Shown here: one piece after another, positions 44,434 to 53,540 of the stretch | Numbering within the stretch: the stretch's first letter is position 1 | How the letters are laid out: every line of letters begins with the position of its first letter | Source of the DNA: Rhizobium lusitanum | GTDB taxonomy: Bacteria; Pseudomonadota; Alphaproteobacteria; Rhizobiales; Rhizobiaceae | Length of the DNA stretch: 64,000 nucleotides | Reading direction: 5' to 3' | NCBI RefSeq assembly: GCF_014189535.1 | Contig: NZ_CP050307.1 | Location: 558,001 to 622,000 of the forward strand | The notes under the pieces: generated by a model | Told to the model about the DNA's origin: nothing | What the model saw: only the letters and a program-made list of their open reading frames with translations | Databases searched by the model: none | Program-made: the position numbers and the translations under genes

Positions 44434-44504
44434 TTGGCAGCGCTGCCATTTCTCGATACTGCATTTTGGCAGCGCTGCCAACAGGAATTTGGCGGCGCTG
44501 CCAA
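44434..44504. promoter_or_regulatory. Three LacI-type operators between the otn operon and lacI
   Basis: Near-identical 16-base palindromes TTGGCAGCGCTGCCAA lie at 44434-44449, 44466-44481 and 44489-44504 (one mismatch in the first and third). They are 67-137 bases upstream of the MFS start and 101-171 bases before the regulator ATG. The half-site GGCAGC/GCTGCC with central CG is the classic LacI-family form. Confidence 0.85.
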
Positions 44505-44604
44505 AAATCTTGTGTTAAAGGAGCGAAGGTGGAAAATAGCCATGGGAAACGCGAGCTTCTGTACCGCTGAGATGCGGGGCCGCAAATGCATCTTTCAGGG
44601 AAAC

Positions 44605-45604
44605 ATGAATATCAAGCTTCAGCCCACGGTTACGCTTTCAGAGGTTGCCGACGCGGCTGGGGTGGGGGGAAAGCACGGTCTCTCGCGTGCTTCGCAATCA
44701 CGGCTCGTTTTCCAAGAAGACGCATGATCGCGTCATGGCGGCAGTCGAGCGTCTCGGCTATGTGCCCAATCGTATCGCGGGCGCGCTTGCGTCGGCGGGG
44801 TCGCGCCTCGTCGCCTTCGTCATCCCGTCGCTTTCCAATATCGTGTTTCCGGACGTGTTGCGCGGCGCGGGCGGCGTGCTGGAGGCAAGCCATTATCAAT
44901 CGGTCTTCTCAGTGACCGATTACGATCCTGGCAGGGAAGAGGCGATGGTTGCGGCCATGCTCGCCTGGCGGCCGTCGGCCGTCATGCTGGCCGGTCTGGA
45001 ACACAGCGAGGGAACGGCGAAAATGCTGCGCGCGAGCGGTTGCCGTGTCGTGGAACTGCTCGACCTCGATGGTACGGCGCTCGATCTCGCGGTCGGATTC
45101 TCAAACGCGGCGGCGGCGCGTGCTAGTGCGGAATTCATGCTGCGGCGCGGCTATCGTCGCATCGGTTATGTCGGCCATGATCTGGTGCGCGACACGCGCG
45201 CAGGCAAGCGTTTTGCAGCGTTCAGCAACGCGCTACAGGCCGAAGGCAAGCCGCTTGTGGGCCACGAAATTCATCCGGGTGCGTCCTCGGTGGAGGCCGG
45301 CCGGCTCGGACTCGAAAAGCTGCTCGCCCGCATACCAGACCTCGACGCCATCTATTTCTCCAACGACGATATGGCGTTGGGTGGCTATTTCCATTGCATG
45401 GCGCGTGGTATTTCCATTCCGTCGCAACTGGCCATCTTCGGCTACAACGGCCTTGATATCGCCAGGGTAACGCCGCAGCCATTGTCAACCATCCGCACTC
45501 CGCGCGTCGCGATCGGGCAGGTCGCCGCTCAACTCGTGCTCGACGACGCGCCATCGCAAACCATCGATCTTGGCTTTGAGCTAATCGAAGGCGAGACTGC
45601 CTGA
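44605..45604 (+). pseudogene. LacI-family regulator of the tetronate operon (frameshifted at a G run)
   Basis: The gene starts MNIKLQPTVTLSEVADAAGVG at ATG 44605 with an AGGGA site. A run of six G at 44664-44669 then throws it out of frame. With one G removed, the text continues ESTVSRVLRNHGSFSKKTHD, the normal LacI helix-turn-helix. The 332-residue product would have a full periplasmic-binding-like sensor (VFPDVLRGAGGVLEASHY to the C-terminus). As read, translation could only begin at a later start (44645) and lose half of the HTH. Operators at 44434-44504 fit its role as repressor of its own gene and the otn run. The break may be a sequencing error. Confidence 0.85.
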
Positions 45605-45807
45605 CGGCAAGCAGATGTCATCCGCGTCGTCCGCAAACAACCTCTGAATATCGATTGAAATCGGCACACTCTGCGCGTGCCTCGTCCTGTCGCCGTCACT
45701 GTCCGCAGGTGGACAGAAATGCGGTCGCATCCACATGCGCGGATTCTGCTCTTGTCGACACTTGACAATTCTCAAATCGCGTTGCTCAATAGCAAAATCC
45801 AGTAAAC

Positions 45808-45834
45808 TGGACATATGTCCATAATATTGGACAT
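45808..45834. promoter_or_regulatory. Palindromic operator upstream of the amino-acid importer
   Basis: A perfect 14-base palindrome TGGACATATGTCCA (45808-45821) is followed 20 bp downstream by a half-site TGGACA (45828-45833). It is 42 bases upstream of the binding-protein start. The IclR regulator encoded at the end of the operon is the likely binder. Confidence 0.6.
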
Positions 45835-45863
45835 TGAGAACAACCATTTGACAGGGGAACGTC

Positions 45864-46712
45864 ATGACCGTCTCACTTCGCGCCAGCCTGCTTTCGCTGG
45901 CTACCGCCTTTCTTATTTCTGCAATGCCCGCCGCCGCCGAGCAGGCCAAAAGCAAGCTCGACGAAGTGCTTGCTCGCGGCCATCTCGTCATGGGCACCGG
46001 CAGCACCAATGCGCCGTGGCACTTCAAGAGTGCCGATGACAAGCTTCAGGGGTTTGACATCGACATGGGCCGCATCGTCGCCAAGGCACTGTTCGGCGAT
46101 CCGGACAAGATCGAATTCGTCAACCAGTCTTCCGATGCGCGCATCCCGAACATCACCACCGACAAGGTTGACCTGACCTGCCAGTTCATGACGGTCACCG
46201 GTGAACGCGCGCAGCAGATCGCCTTCACCATTCCCTACTATCGCGAGGGCGTCGGGCTGATGCTGAAGGCCGATGGCAAATATGCGGATTATGCCGCGCT
46301 CAAGGCCGCCGGTTCGTCCGTCACGATCTCCGTGCTCCAGAACGTCTATGCCGAGGCGATGGTACATGCCGCCCTGCCGGATGCGATCGTCGACCAGTAT
46401 GAATCGGTGGATCTGATCTATCAGGCGCTGGAATCCGGTCGCGCCGACGCGGTCGCAACCGACCAGTCGTCGCTTGCTTGGTACATGACGCAGAACCCGG
46501 GCCGCTACAAGGATGCCGGCTACGGCTGGAACCCGCAGACCTATGCCTGCGGCGTCAAGCGCGGTGACCAGGATTGGCTGAACTTCGTCAACACCGCCCT
46601 GCATGAGGCGATGACCGGCGTCGAGTTCGACTTCTACGCCAAGTCCTACAAGACCTGGTTCGGCAAGGATCTAGCCCCGCCGCAGATCGGCTTCCCGGTC
46701 GAATACAAGTAA
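45864..46712 (+). CDS. ABC transporter substrate-binding protein (polar amino-acid family 3)
   Basis: The 282-residue protein has a signal peptide (about 1-24, ISAMPAAAEQ) and the family-3 bilobed fold: LDEVLARGHLVMGTGSTNAPWHF, GFDIDMGRIVAKALFG, then NITTDKVDLTCQFMTVTGERAQQI. The bound substrate is probably an amino acid or derivative. It leads a five-gene run with two permeases, an ATPase and RidA. An AGGGGAA ribosome site lies shortly upstream. Confidence 0.88.
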   Translation: MTVSLRASLLSLATAFLISAMPAAAEQAKSKLDEVLARGHLVMGTGSTNAPWHFKSADDKLQGFDIDMGRIVAKALFGDPDKIEFVNQSSDARIPNITTDKVDLTCQFMTVTGERAQQIAFTIPYYREGVGLMLKADGKYADYAALKAAGSSVTISVLQNVYAEAMVHAALPDAIVDQYESVDLIYQALESGRADAVATDQSSLAWYMTQNPGRYKDAGYGWNPQTYACGVKRGDQDWLNFVNTALHEAMTGVEFDFYAKSYKTWFGKDLAPPQIGFPVEYK

Positions 46713-46720
46713 TATCGTCG

Positions 46721-46745
46721 AGGACGGAAGGTTGCCTTCCGTCCT
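46721..46745 (+). other. Hairpin after the binding-protein gene
   Basis: Arms AGGACGGAAGG and CCTTCCGTCCT flank a 3-base loop and are followed by TTCCTC. It lies between the binding-protein and permease genes and should stabilise the upstream mRNA or attenuate read-through. Confidence 0.6.
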
Positions 46746-46774
46746 TTCCTCACCCTTGATTGCAGGATTGCGCC

Positions 46775-47437
46775 ATGGGTTATACGCTCAATTTCGCCGC
46801 CGTCTGGCGCAGCTTCGACCAGCTTCTCGAAGGTCTGCTGCTCAGCCTCGGTCTGGCTTTCATTTCCATCCTGATCGGTGTCCTGATCGGCCTGCTCGTC
46901 GCTTTCGCCCTGACGGCGAAAAGCGGCTGGGTCCGGCGGCCGGCAGCACTCTACGTGACGGTCATCCGCAATCTGCCGATCCTTGTGCTGGTCCTCTTTG
47001 CCTATTTCGCCTTGCCGCAGATGGGCTTTCGTATTGGTAAGGTCCAGAGTTTCATCGCGGTGCTGTCGATCTATTCGGGTGCCTATCTGGCCGAGGTCTT
47101 TCGTGCCGGCCTGCTGTCCATCCCGAAGGGACTATCGGAAGCGGGGCTTGCCATCGGTCTGAGGCCGATGCAAATCCGCGCCTCGATCATCGCGCCGCTG
47201 ATGTTCCGCAACGTGCTGCCGTCGCTTTCATCAACGGTGATCTCGCTCTTCAAGGACACGTCTCTCGCAGCGGCGATCGCCGTGCCGGAGCTGACCTTCG
47301 AGGCGCGCAAGATCAATGTCGAAAGCTTTCGCGTCATCGAGACATGGCTCGTGACCTCCGGCCTTTATGTTTTCACCTGTGTCGTGCTGGCCGCGCTGAT
47401 GCGCGTTGTCGAGCGCCGCCTTGCGGTTCCGAGGTGA
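46775..47437 (+). CDS. ABC transporter permease (amino-acid HisMQ type)
   Basis: The 220-residue protein has five membrane helices and the HisMQ docking block AGLLSIPKGLSEAGLAIGLRPMQI, plus the RNLPILVLVLFAYFALPQ segment. ATG 46775 is chosen over a TTG upstream. It pairs with the following permease, four bases away. Confidence 0.88.
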   Translation: MGYTLNFAAVWRSFDQLLEGLLLSLGLAFISILIGVLIGLLVAFALTAKSGWVRRPAALYVTVIRNLPILVLVLFAYFALPQMGFRIGKVQSFIAVLSIYSGAYLAEVFRAGLLSIPKGLSEAGLAIGLRPMQIRASIIAPLMFRNVLPSLSSTVISLFKDTSLAAAIAVPELTFEARKINVESFRVIETWLVTSGLYVFTCVVLAALMRVVERRLAVPR

Positions 47438-47441
47438 TATC

Positions 47442-48107
47442 ATGACCGATTTTACCGCCTTTCTCGATCAGATCTGGATCGCGCGTCTCCCCATTCTCAA
47501 GGGGCTCGGCGTCACAGTGTCCATCTCGCTGCTTGCGATCATCATCGGCTCGCTACTTGGCGTCCTCGTCGGGCTTTGCCTCGTCTACGGCAATCCGGTG
47601 CTGCGTTTTTTTGTGCGGGTCTATACAGACTTCATCCGGGGAACGCCGGTCCTGGTTCTGGTGCTGGCCAGCTACTATGTCCTGTCAACCATCGGGATCG
47701 ATCTCGGTCCATTCCAGGCCGGTGTTTTCGCACTCGCGATCTTCTGCTCGTCACATGTCGGCGAGATCGTGCGCGGCGGGTTGCAGGCGATCCCGAAGGG
47801 GCAGACCGAGGCGGCAAAGGCGATCGGGCTCACTTTCCGCCAGACCTTTGCCTATGTGCTCTGGCCGCAGGCGTTGCGCCAGTTCCTGCCGGCCTGGGTG
47901 AACACCGCGGCCGAGATGGTCAAGGCGTCGACGTTACTGTCCGTCATCGGCGTCGCCGAGTTGCTGCTGCGCATGCAGGAGATCATCTCGCGCAACTTCA
48001 TGAGCCTCCAGTTCTATTTTTTCGCGGGGCTTTTGTACTTCGTCATCAATTACGGCATCGAGCGTCTCGGCAAATATGTCGAGCGCAAGACCGCCGTTCC
48101 GTCGTGA
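47442..48107 (+). CDS. ABC transporter permease (amino-acid HisMQ type)
   Basis: The 221-residue protein has five membrane helices, [17 protein letters not shown] and the docking block [35 protein letters not shown] written here as a single conserved permease loop at about residues 115-150. It is the second half of the channel. It lies 13 bases before the ATPase gene. Confidence 0.88.
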   Translation: MTDFTAFLDQIWIARLPILKGLGVTVSISLLAIIIGSLLGVLVGLCLVYGNPVLRFFVRVYTDFIRGTPVLVLVLASYYVLSTIGIDLGPFQAGVFALAIFCSSHVGEIVRGGLQAIPKGQTEAAKAIGLTFRQTFAYVLWPQALRQFLPAWVNTAAEMVKASTLLSVIGVAELLLRMQEIISRNFMSLQFYFFAGLLYFVINYGIERLGKYVERKTAVPS

Positions 48108-48120
48108 GGGCTCGATCATC

Positions 48121-48891
48121 ATGAGCAAGATACTTCTCGAAATACAGGGGCTGCGCAAGCAATATGGCCCGGTCGAGGTGCTGAAGGGCGTCGACTGCAC
48201 CATGCGGGAGGGCGAGGTCATTTCGATCATCGGCTCCTCCGGCTCGGGCAAGACGACGATGCTCCGTTGCATCAATATGCTGGAGGAGTTCCAGGGCGGG
48301 CGGATCCTGCTTGAGGGCGAGCCGATCGGCTACGATGACGCCGGTGGCGCGCGCCGGCGCAAGAGCGAAAAGGACATCGCTCGTCAGCGGGCCCTGACCG
48401 GCATGGCCTTCCAGCAATTCAATCTCTTCCCGCATATGACAGCTGCCCGCAACGTCATGCTGGGTCTCGTCAAGGTCAAGAAGATGCACCGCGACGAGGC
48501 GCGCGCGGTTGCCGAGAAGTGGCTCGATCGGGTGGGCCTGGCTTCCCGCGCCGATCATTATCCGGGCCAGCTTTCCGGCGGCCAGCAGCAGCGCGTGGCG
48601 ATCGCCCGCGCCATTGCCATGACCCCGCGACTGATGCTTTTCGACGAGGTGACCTCGGCGCTCGACCCCGAACTGGTCGGCGAGGTGCTGCAGGTGATCA
48701 AGGGACTTGCGGCCGATGGCATGAGCATGCTGCTCGTCACCCATGAGATGCGCTTTGCCTACGAAGTCTCATCGCGGGTCATTTTCATGAACCAGGGCCT
48801 TATCGGCGAGGAGGGCGATCCGAAGGAGATGTTCGTCAAGCCGAAGACCGAACGACTGGCCGAATTCCTGAAGACGTCCAGCTTCAACTGA
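48121..48891 (+). CDS. Amino-acid ABC transporter ATP-binding protein
   Basis: The 256-residue ATPase has Walker [10 protein letters not shown], signature [14 protein letters not shown], Walker [13 protein letters not shown] and the switch His in [10 protein letters not shown]. An extra loop, [19 protein letters not shown], after the Walker A region is longer than in HisP. It is the cytosolic motor of this importer. Confidence 0.92.
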   Translation: MSKILLEIQGLRKQYGPVEVLKGVDCTMREGEVISIIGSSGSGKTTMLRCINMLEEFQGGRILLEGEPIGYDDAGGARRRKSEKDIARQRALTGMAFQQFNLFPHMTAARNVMLGLVKVKKMHRDEARAVAEKWLDRVGLASRADHYPGQLSGGQQQRVAIARAIAMTPRLMLFDEVTSALDPELVGEVLQVIKGLAADGMSMLLVTHEMRFAYEVSSRVIFMNQGLIGEEGDPKEMFVKPKTERLAEFLKTSSFN

Positions 48892-48954
48892 ACGACAGGC
48901 GGCCTTGCGGCCGTCTGCTGAAACATAGAATCCAGAAGAAAAGAGAGAGGTCAT

Positions 48955-49344
48955 ATGACTATCAAGCGTTACGGTGCCGGCGAAACCGGAGCCGGTGGGC
49001 AGGCCCTGCCTTTTGCCCGTGCGGTCGAAGCCAATGGCTGGCTGCATGTTTCAGGCCAGGTCGCGATGGAGAAAGGCGAGATCGTCGGTGGCGGCATTAT
49101 CGCGGAAACCCGCAAGGCTATCGAAAACCTGATCGCCATCCTTCACGAAGCCGGCTACGGCATCGAGGATGTGGTTCGGGTCGGCGTATGGCTTGACGAT
49201 CCCCGCGACTTCTGGAGCTTCAACGGCGTCTATGCGGAGTATTTCGGCAAGAACCCGCCGGCGCGTGCTTGTGTTCAGTCCCGGATGATGGTCGATTGCA
49301 AGGTAGAAGTCGATTGCGTTGCCTATCGCGCCGATAGAGGTTGA
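48955..49344 (+). CDS. RidA family protein
   Basis: The 129-residue protein has the RidA (YjgF/YER057c) fold with GQALPFARAVEANGWLHVSGQV, GGGIIAETRKAIENL and the late Arg-containing PPARACVQSRMMVDCKVEVDCVAY. RidA proteins hydrolyse reactive enamine/imine intermediates from amino-acid metabolism. Its place after an amino-acid type importer suggests that the substrate is degraded through an imine. AGAGAGGTC precedes the ATG. Confidence 0.88.
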   Translation: MTIKRYGAGETGAGGQALPFARAVEANGWLHVSGQVAMEKGEIVGGGIIAETRKAIENLIAILHEAGYGIEDVVRVGVWLDDPRDFWSFNGVYAEYFGKNPPARACVQSRMMVDCKVEVDCVAYRADRG

Positions 49345-49401
49345 GTTGTTCGGGCGCGACTGTCACGGTCGCGCCTATTCCCCGGAAATGGAGCATGTTT
49401 G

Positions 49402-50217
49402 ATGGCTGAAGGCCCAGACGATATCGTATCGCGACGGACGCGCGGCCTTGATCGTGCCTTTGAAATCCTTGAGTTTCTGCGCACCAGGCGCCAGCCGATG
49501 CGACCCAACGAAATTGCGGTCGAGATCGGTGCGCCGCGCTCGTCGATCTATGAACTCGTCAATCTTCTCCTGCGCCACGGCATGCTCGATTACCAGGGTG
49601 GTGACGGCCGGGTCTTCCTTGGCCGCAAGCTCTATTTCCTCGGCACGGCCTATGCGGATCAGTTCGACCTTATGCGCGAGTCCGATACGCTTTTGACACG
49701 GCTTGCCGAGGAGACGCGCGAAACGGCGCAGATGTGCATGCTGGAAGGCAACAAATACACTGTCGCGATGATGCGCGAGGGCATCCGCCCGTTCCGCATT
49801 TCCTCGAATGTCGGCGAGCTCGTTTCAATTCCATGGACGGCATCTGGCCGTCTGCTGGTTTCCCACCTCAGCGATGCAGAAATACTCGATTTCATCCCGC
49901 CGGAAGATTTCGTCCTGCCGAGCGGCAAACAGCTCGACCCGGCCCGTTTCATCGGCGAAGTTCGCCAGGCGTCGATCGACGGCTATTTCACCTTCAACAG
50001 CGAGGTGGAAAACTTTACCCACTGCTTCGCTGCGCCGATCAAGCAGGAAGACGGGCGATGCATCGCAACGCTTTGCCTGGTGGCGCCGAAAGAGGACGGC
50101 TTGAGAAACCGGGAAAGCTATCTCGATAGCCTTCTTCGCGCCGTGAGCGAGATTTCGGAGCGGCTGGGCTTTAGTGTTTCCGATCGAGCCAACATGAGGC
50201 ATGGCCGCTCGTCCTAG
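49402..50217 (+). CDS. IclR-family transcriptional regulator
   Basis: The 271-residue regulator has an N-terminal winged helix (LDRAFEILEFLRTRRQPMRPNEIAVEIGAPRSSIYELVNLL) quoted here as residues about 15-55, and a C-terminal GAF-like effector domain (about 90-255). It lies downstream of RidA in the same direction and is probably the operon's own regulator, binding the palindrome at 45808-45821. The effector is unknown. Confidence 0.87.
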   Translation: MAEGPDDIVSRRTRGLDRAFEILEFLRTRRQPMRPNEIAVEIGAPRSSIYELVNLLLRHGMLDYQGGDGRVFLGRKLYFLGTAYADQFDLMRESDTLLTRLAEETRETAQMCMLEGNKYTVAMMREGIRPFRISSNVGELVSIPWTASGRLLVSHLSDAEILDFIPPEDFVLPSGKQLDPARFIGEVRQASIDGYFTFNSEVENFTHCFAAPIKQEDGRCIATLCLVAPKEDGLRNRESYLDSLLRAVSEISERLGFSVSDRANMRHGRSS

Positions 50218-50354
50218 ACGGAGGGTACCGGTCGCGAACCTACTTCGACAACATTTCTTTGCAATTCGCCTGCTCTCGGCCACTTTTCGGCAAAGGCGGC
50301 GCCGCAATTATCGTGTGAACTCTCACTTGAGACAAATGTCGAATGGAGAGAGCA

Positions 50355-50981
50355 ATGAGCATGCAGCAAACCAAAGTGCCTGGTGCCGCAGCCGAACTGG
50401 CGCGAAAGATTGGCGTCGGCCTCTTCGTCTGCGGAGTGACGGTAGCGGGATTATATGCGGTTGCCCGCACAGAGGCAGAAGCTCCGCTGATGTCGTCGAT
50501 CGATACTAATGGGCGTCGTGCTATTGAGATTGCGGAGGCCAGGACATTTGCGACGGCGAATGATCTCCAGTCGGCCATCGACGCCAGCCCGACCGTGCTG
50601 CCAACGCCGATCTTCAGACCGGATACCGCGAACAAGTCGGCGGCTGCGAAAGCCAGCACGCCGGTAAAGCGCGTTGCAGCCCATGCCAAGGTCACGAGTG
50701 TCAAAACTGTCGCCTCTTCGGATGTCACACCGTTCGACCGCTGCATGCCGCAATGCGATACGCGCGATCCGATGATCGTCGGATATTCCGAGGCCGAGCA
50801 GCCGCCGCAGGATTTGCAGGTCCAGGCGCTTTATGTGCCTGAACCGCCGGAGGATCGTTCACCCGTGCGTGGCGTGCGGTATATCCTGAGCCGCGCCGCG
50901 AAGCCCCGGCCTTCGCCATCCGGAAAGGGCGGGATGCGATTGACGGCGTGCGTCAGTTGGAGTGGTAACGTGGTTCCTTGA
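50355..50981 (+). CDS. Hypothetical membrane-anchored protein
   Basis: The 208-residue protein has one membrane segment near the N-terminus (about residues 18-40, IGVGLFVCGVTVAGLYAVAR) and an Ala/Lys/Pro-rich extracytoplasmic region. A short CMPQCD motif occurs (about residue 148). No family is recognised. ATG 50355 is preferred for the GGAGAG site; 50343 is possible. In another frame the 3' end reads RDAIDGVRQLEW and a stop, which could be the true C-terminus if a base were missing, but there is no evidence for a shift. Confidence 0.55.
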   Translation: MSMQQTKVPGAAAELARKIGVGLFVCGVTVAGLYAVARTEAEAPLMSSIDTNGRRAIEIAEARTFATANDLQSAIDASPTVLPTPIFRPDTANKSAAAKASTPVKRVAAHAKVTSVKTVASSDVTPFDRCMPQCDTRDPMIVGYSEAEQPPQDLQVQALYVPEPPEDRSPVRGVRYILSRAAKPRPSPSGKGGMRLTACVSWSGNVVP

Positions 50982-51111
50982 AGAGATCGGCGCGTCGCCC
51001 GGTGTCTGGATGACATTCAGGCAATAAGTGAAGCGGCCTGAAAGCCGCGTCACCTATTGCCCTTTCTGGTTCCAGAAAGCTCAAACGAGCTAGTCCGATG
51101 GCCTCCCGTGC

Positions 51112-51891
51112 TTAGCCGCGGCAATAAGCCCATTCGGATAGCGCACTCATGCCCAATCGCTGCATGAGTTCATAGGCAACCCGGCGGTTGATGGGATTGT
51201 GCAGCCGGATGACCTTGGAGCCTAGAAAATCCATCTCGGTTTGCTCGAACGGTCTGAGATGCGTGGCCTCCCTGACCGCCGTCTGATAGAAATCGTGAAA
51301 CTCACGGCGGCAGACATAGGTCTTGTATTTCGTCATGCAAAAGGCTGCGAATGTATCACTGTTCCTGCGCAGGAAGTCCGAGACGCCGATGGTCACCTCG
51401 GGCCAGGCGGGATTGAAGGTGTCATCGAAAGCGATGATGCCGTGATCCGCCAAAACGTTTTTCGCCAGGCGGCTGTCGGCGACCACATGATGGAGCAGAT
51501 GCCCGCCGTCGATGCTGAAGAAGCGAACTTGGCCGATCTTGTCGGTGATCTCCTGTGGGTCGAGTCTGGTGCTGTCGCCGGAGATGACGAGTTCTTCGTC
51601 AACGGGGATTCCCAGTGATTTGCCGTTGTCGAGGAAGCGTTGGTATTGCGCGTCATCCGCTTCGATATCGAAAAGGTCGATCGCGAGCACATTGGTGTCC
51701 GGCGCGCTGAGCTTTCTCAACAGGAAATAGGAGCGGCCGTAATAGACGCCGATTTCGGCAAGACCGCCGGACAGGTTCTCTTCTTTCTGTTTTCCGATCA
51801 GTGACAGGAAGACCAGGGCGTCTGGCGGATCAATGTAGCCATCGATTTTCTGCAGATCGTGAAACACAAATTTCCGAACATTCGACTTCAA
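51112..51891 (-). CDS. Class I SAM-dependent methyltransferase-like protein
   Basis: The 259-residue protein has an N-terminal helical part and a methyltransferase core beginning GGLAEIGVYYGRSYFLLRKL (glycine motif), then VLAIDLFD (acidic motif II), FFSIDGGHLLHHVVAD and GIIAFDDTF. The type is close to Methyltransf_24 and TylF-like proteins. The substrate is not known. The 448-base region upstream is noncoding. Confidence 0.75.
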   Translation of the reverse strand: MKSNVRKFVFHDLQKIDGYIDPPDALVFLSLIGKQKEENLSGGLAEIGVYYGRSYFLLRKLSAPDTNVLAIDLFDIEADDAQYQRFLDNGKSLGIPVDEELVISGDSTRLDPQEITDKIGQVRFFSIDGGHLLHHVVADSRLAKNVLADHGIIAFDDTFNPAWPEVTIGVSDFLRRNSDTFAAFCMTKYKTYVCRREFHDFYQTAVREATHLRPFEQTEMDFLGSKVIRLHNPINRRVAYELMQRLGMSALSEWAYCRG

Positions 51892-52339
51892 TATCCAAAT
51901 CCTTACTGATTTTTGTCATGCATTCCGCAGATCGCCGCGCGCCATTCGGCCCGATCGGACGTGAAATGCAGATCTCTTTTCCAAAACATTTCTGAAATGT
52001 TTCCCGACATCTCCAATTGGTTACAAACCTACCGAAATTGGGGCGCGCATGCGCGAATGCGAGCGCAGTCGGCCTAGAAATCTACTTTTCTGTCGCGTTG
52101 CGTACTGCGGTTGCGCAGGTTGGACATTGTCGTCGGAGGGTTGCGACCGGCGCCACGGGCCGGTTCGGATATGAACACAGACGCGGTTATATGCTTGGTC
52201 TCAGGCATTATGAGCGCATCCCGCCTGAATGGCGGGATGCGCTATGAGCGATATTTTACGTGGGCGTGCTGGGATGCTGAGGTAGCCTATCGAGCGATGC
52301 AGACTGGAGGCATGCAAGGCTGCCTTCGAGACGGATTTC
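51892..52339. other. Intergenic region with a perfect 12-bp hairpin
   Basis: No gene is supported; small frames here lack a ribosome site and coding bias. The main feature is a hairpin at 52214-52242 (arms GCGCATCCCGCC/GGCGGGATGCGC, 5-base loop), 98 bases beyond the chrA stop on the minus strand. It has no T-tract. It may be a protein-free terminator or an RNA. Confidence 0.5.
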
Positions 52340-52870
52340 TCATATTTGCCCGATTCCGCTCAGGCCTATCACTGCACCTGCGGCCAGCACGATCAGCGGA
52401 TGAATGCGGGTCATGGTTGTCGTTAACGCAACGATGACGACAATACCCGCCAGTATCCATTCCTGGGCCGATGCCTCGGTGATGACTGACGCGCTGGCGG
52501 TAACGAGGCCAGCTGTCATCGGCACGAGCCCGGCCTGCACGATGCGGCGCCAGGGACTGTCCTTGAAGCGTTCCCAGACATGCAGGGCAATCCCGGTCAG
52601 AAGCGAGGACGGTCCGAACTTGGCGAGCGACGTCACCAGCACGCCGGCGCCGCCCGCAACATGCCAGCCGACGAGCGGCACGATCATCATGTTCGGACCG
52701 GGAGCAGCTTGGGCGAGGGCGAACATCGCGCCGAACTGCTGGGCCGACATCCAGTGATGGATATCGACGACTTGGCGCTGCATCTCCGGCAGGATCGTGT
52801 TGCCGCCGCCGAAGGCGAGCAGTGAGAGCTGCGTGAAGATCACGGTCAGGGCAAGAAGCGTCGCCATCAT
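52340..52870 (-). CDS. chrA: ChrA-family chromate transporter, C-terminal-type half
   Basis: The 176-residue protein has five to six membrane helices and the ChrA motif start LSLLAFGGGNTILPEMQRQV with FALAQAAPGPNMM. It is one half of a chromate transporter pair. It overlaps the other half by four bases, so the two probably work as a heterodimer. Short-chain ChrA pairs export chromate or transport related anions. Confidence 0.87.
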   Translation of the reverse strand: MMATLLALTVIFTQLSLLAFGGGNTILPEMQRQVVDIHHWMSAQQFGAMFALAQAAPGPNMMIVPLVGWHVAGGAGVLVTSLAKFGPSSLLTGIALHVWERFKDSPWRRIVQAGLVPMTAGLVTASASVITEASAQEWILAGIVVIVALTTTMTRIHPLIVLAAGAVIGLSGIGQI

Positions 52871-53433
52871 GGTTGCAGCCTCCAGGTCAGCAGGATGCTA
52901 AGTGGGGCAAGCACCAGCATGGTCGGCAACAAGGGTAGCCGCAGAATTGCGATGGCCAGAAAACAGAGGGCGGCAATCGCGACGGCAACGGGTTTGCGGC
53001 GCAGGGGCAAGACGATCTTGATCGCCATGGACACCAGGAGGCCGGCGGCGGCTGCGGCCAGTCCGGCGAACAGATGCCGGATATGAGGATCGTCATAGAA
53101 GCGATCATAGAGCATGCCGAGCGCGATCACGATCACAGTCGGCGCGGCGATCAGCCCGAGAAGTGCGGCGAAGGCTCCGACAATGCCGCGAAACTTGAGG
53201 CCGATGGCGACGGACATGTTGATGATGTTGCCGCCCGGCAGGAATTGACACAGGCCGAGCAGATCGGTGAACTCTTCGCCGCTGAGCCAACGCCGCTCCT
53301 CGACCACCATTCGCCGAGCCAAGGGCAATACGCCGCCAAATCCGATCAAGCCGAGGAATAGGAAGCCCGTGAACAGTTCGGTCGATGTCGGCGTGTCGCG
53401 CTCGTCGATATCAGGTGAAGCAGAAATTGCCAT
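52867..53433 (-). CDS. chrA: ChrA-family chromate transporter, N-terminal-type half
   Basis: The 188-residue protein has the ChrA motif FLGLIGFGGVLPLARRMVVE and FLPGGNIINMSVAIG, with five to six helices. It forms a pair with the following gene. It is divergent from a LysR gene, which probably regulates it. Confidence 0.87.
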   Translation of the reverse strand: MAISASPDIDERDTPTSTELFTGFLFLGLIGFGGVLPLARRMVVEERRWLSGEEFTDLLGLCQFLPGGNIINMSVAIGLKFRGIVGAFAALLGLIAAPTVIVIALGMLYDRFYDDPHIRHLFAGLAAAAAGLLVSMAIKIVLPLRRKPVAVAIAALCFLAIAILRLPLLPTMLVLAPLSILLTWRLQP

Positions 53434-53501
53434 GATTTATCCTGTCGCGTCGTCTTTGAATTCTCCCCGCAGGATAGGCCTCGCGAAAGCCAACGTCCAA
53501 T

Positions 53502-53537
53502 ATATGGATAATGACGTACCCATATGCTATACATATG
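53502..53537. promoter_or_regulatory. ATATGG/CCATAT repeat and CATATG doublet
   Basis: ATATGG (53502-53507) and CCATAT (53520-53525) flank 12 bases, and CATATG repeats at 53521-53526 and 53532-53537 (11 bp apart). They sit between the divergent chrA and LysR genes, as expected for a LysR operator. Confidence 0.45.
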
Positions 53538-53540
53538 CCT

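Noticed and set aside
50940..50995. Frameshift at the 3' end of the hypothetical gene at 50355
   Set aside because: An alternative ending RDAIDGVRQLEW looks protein-like, but no homologue is known to me and no run is present.
52017..52437. Small plus-strand frames opposite the chrA 3' end
   Set aside because: No ribosome site, Cys/Trp-rich atypical composition and overlap with chrA.
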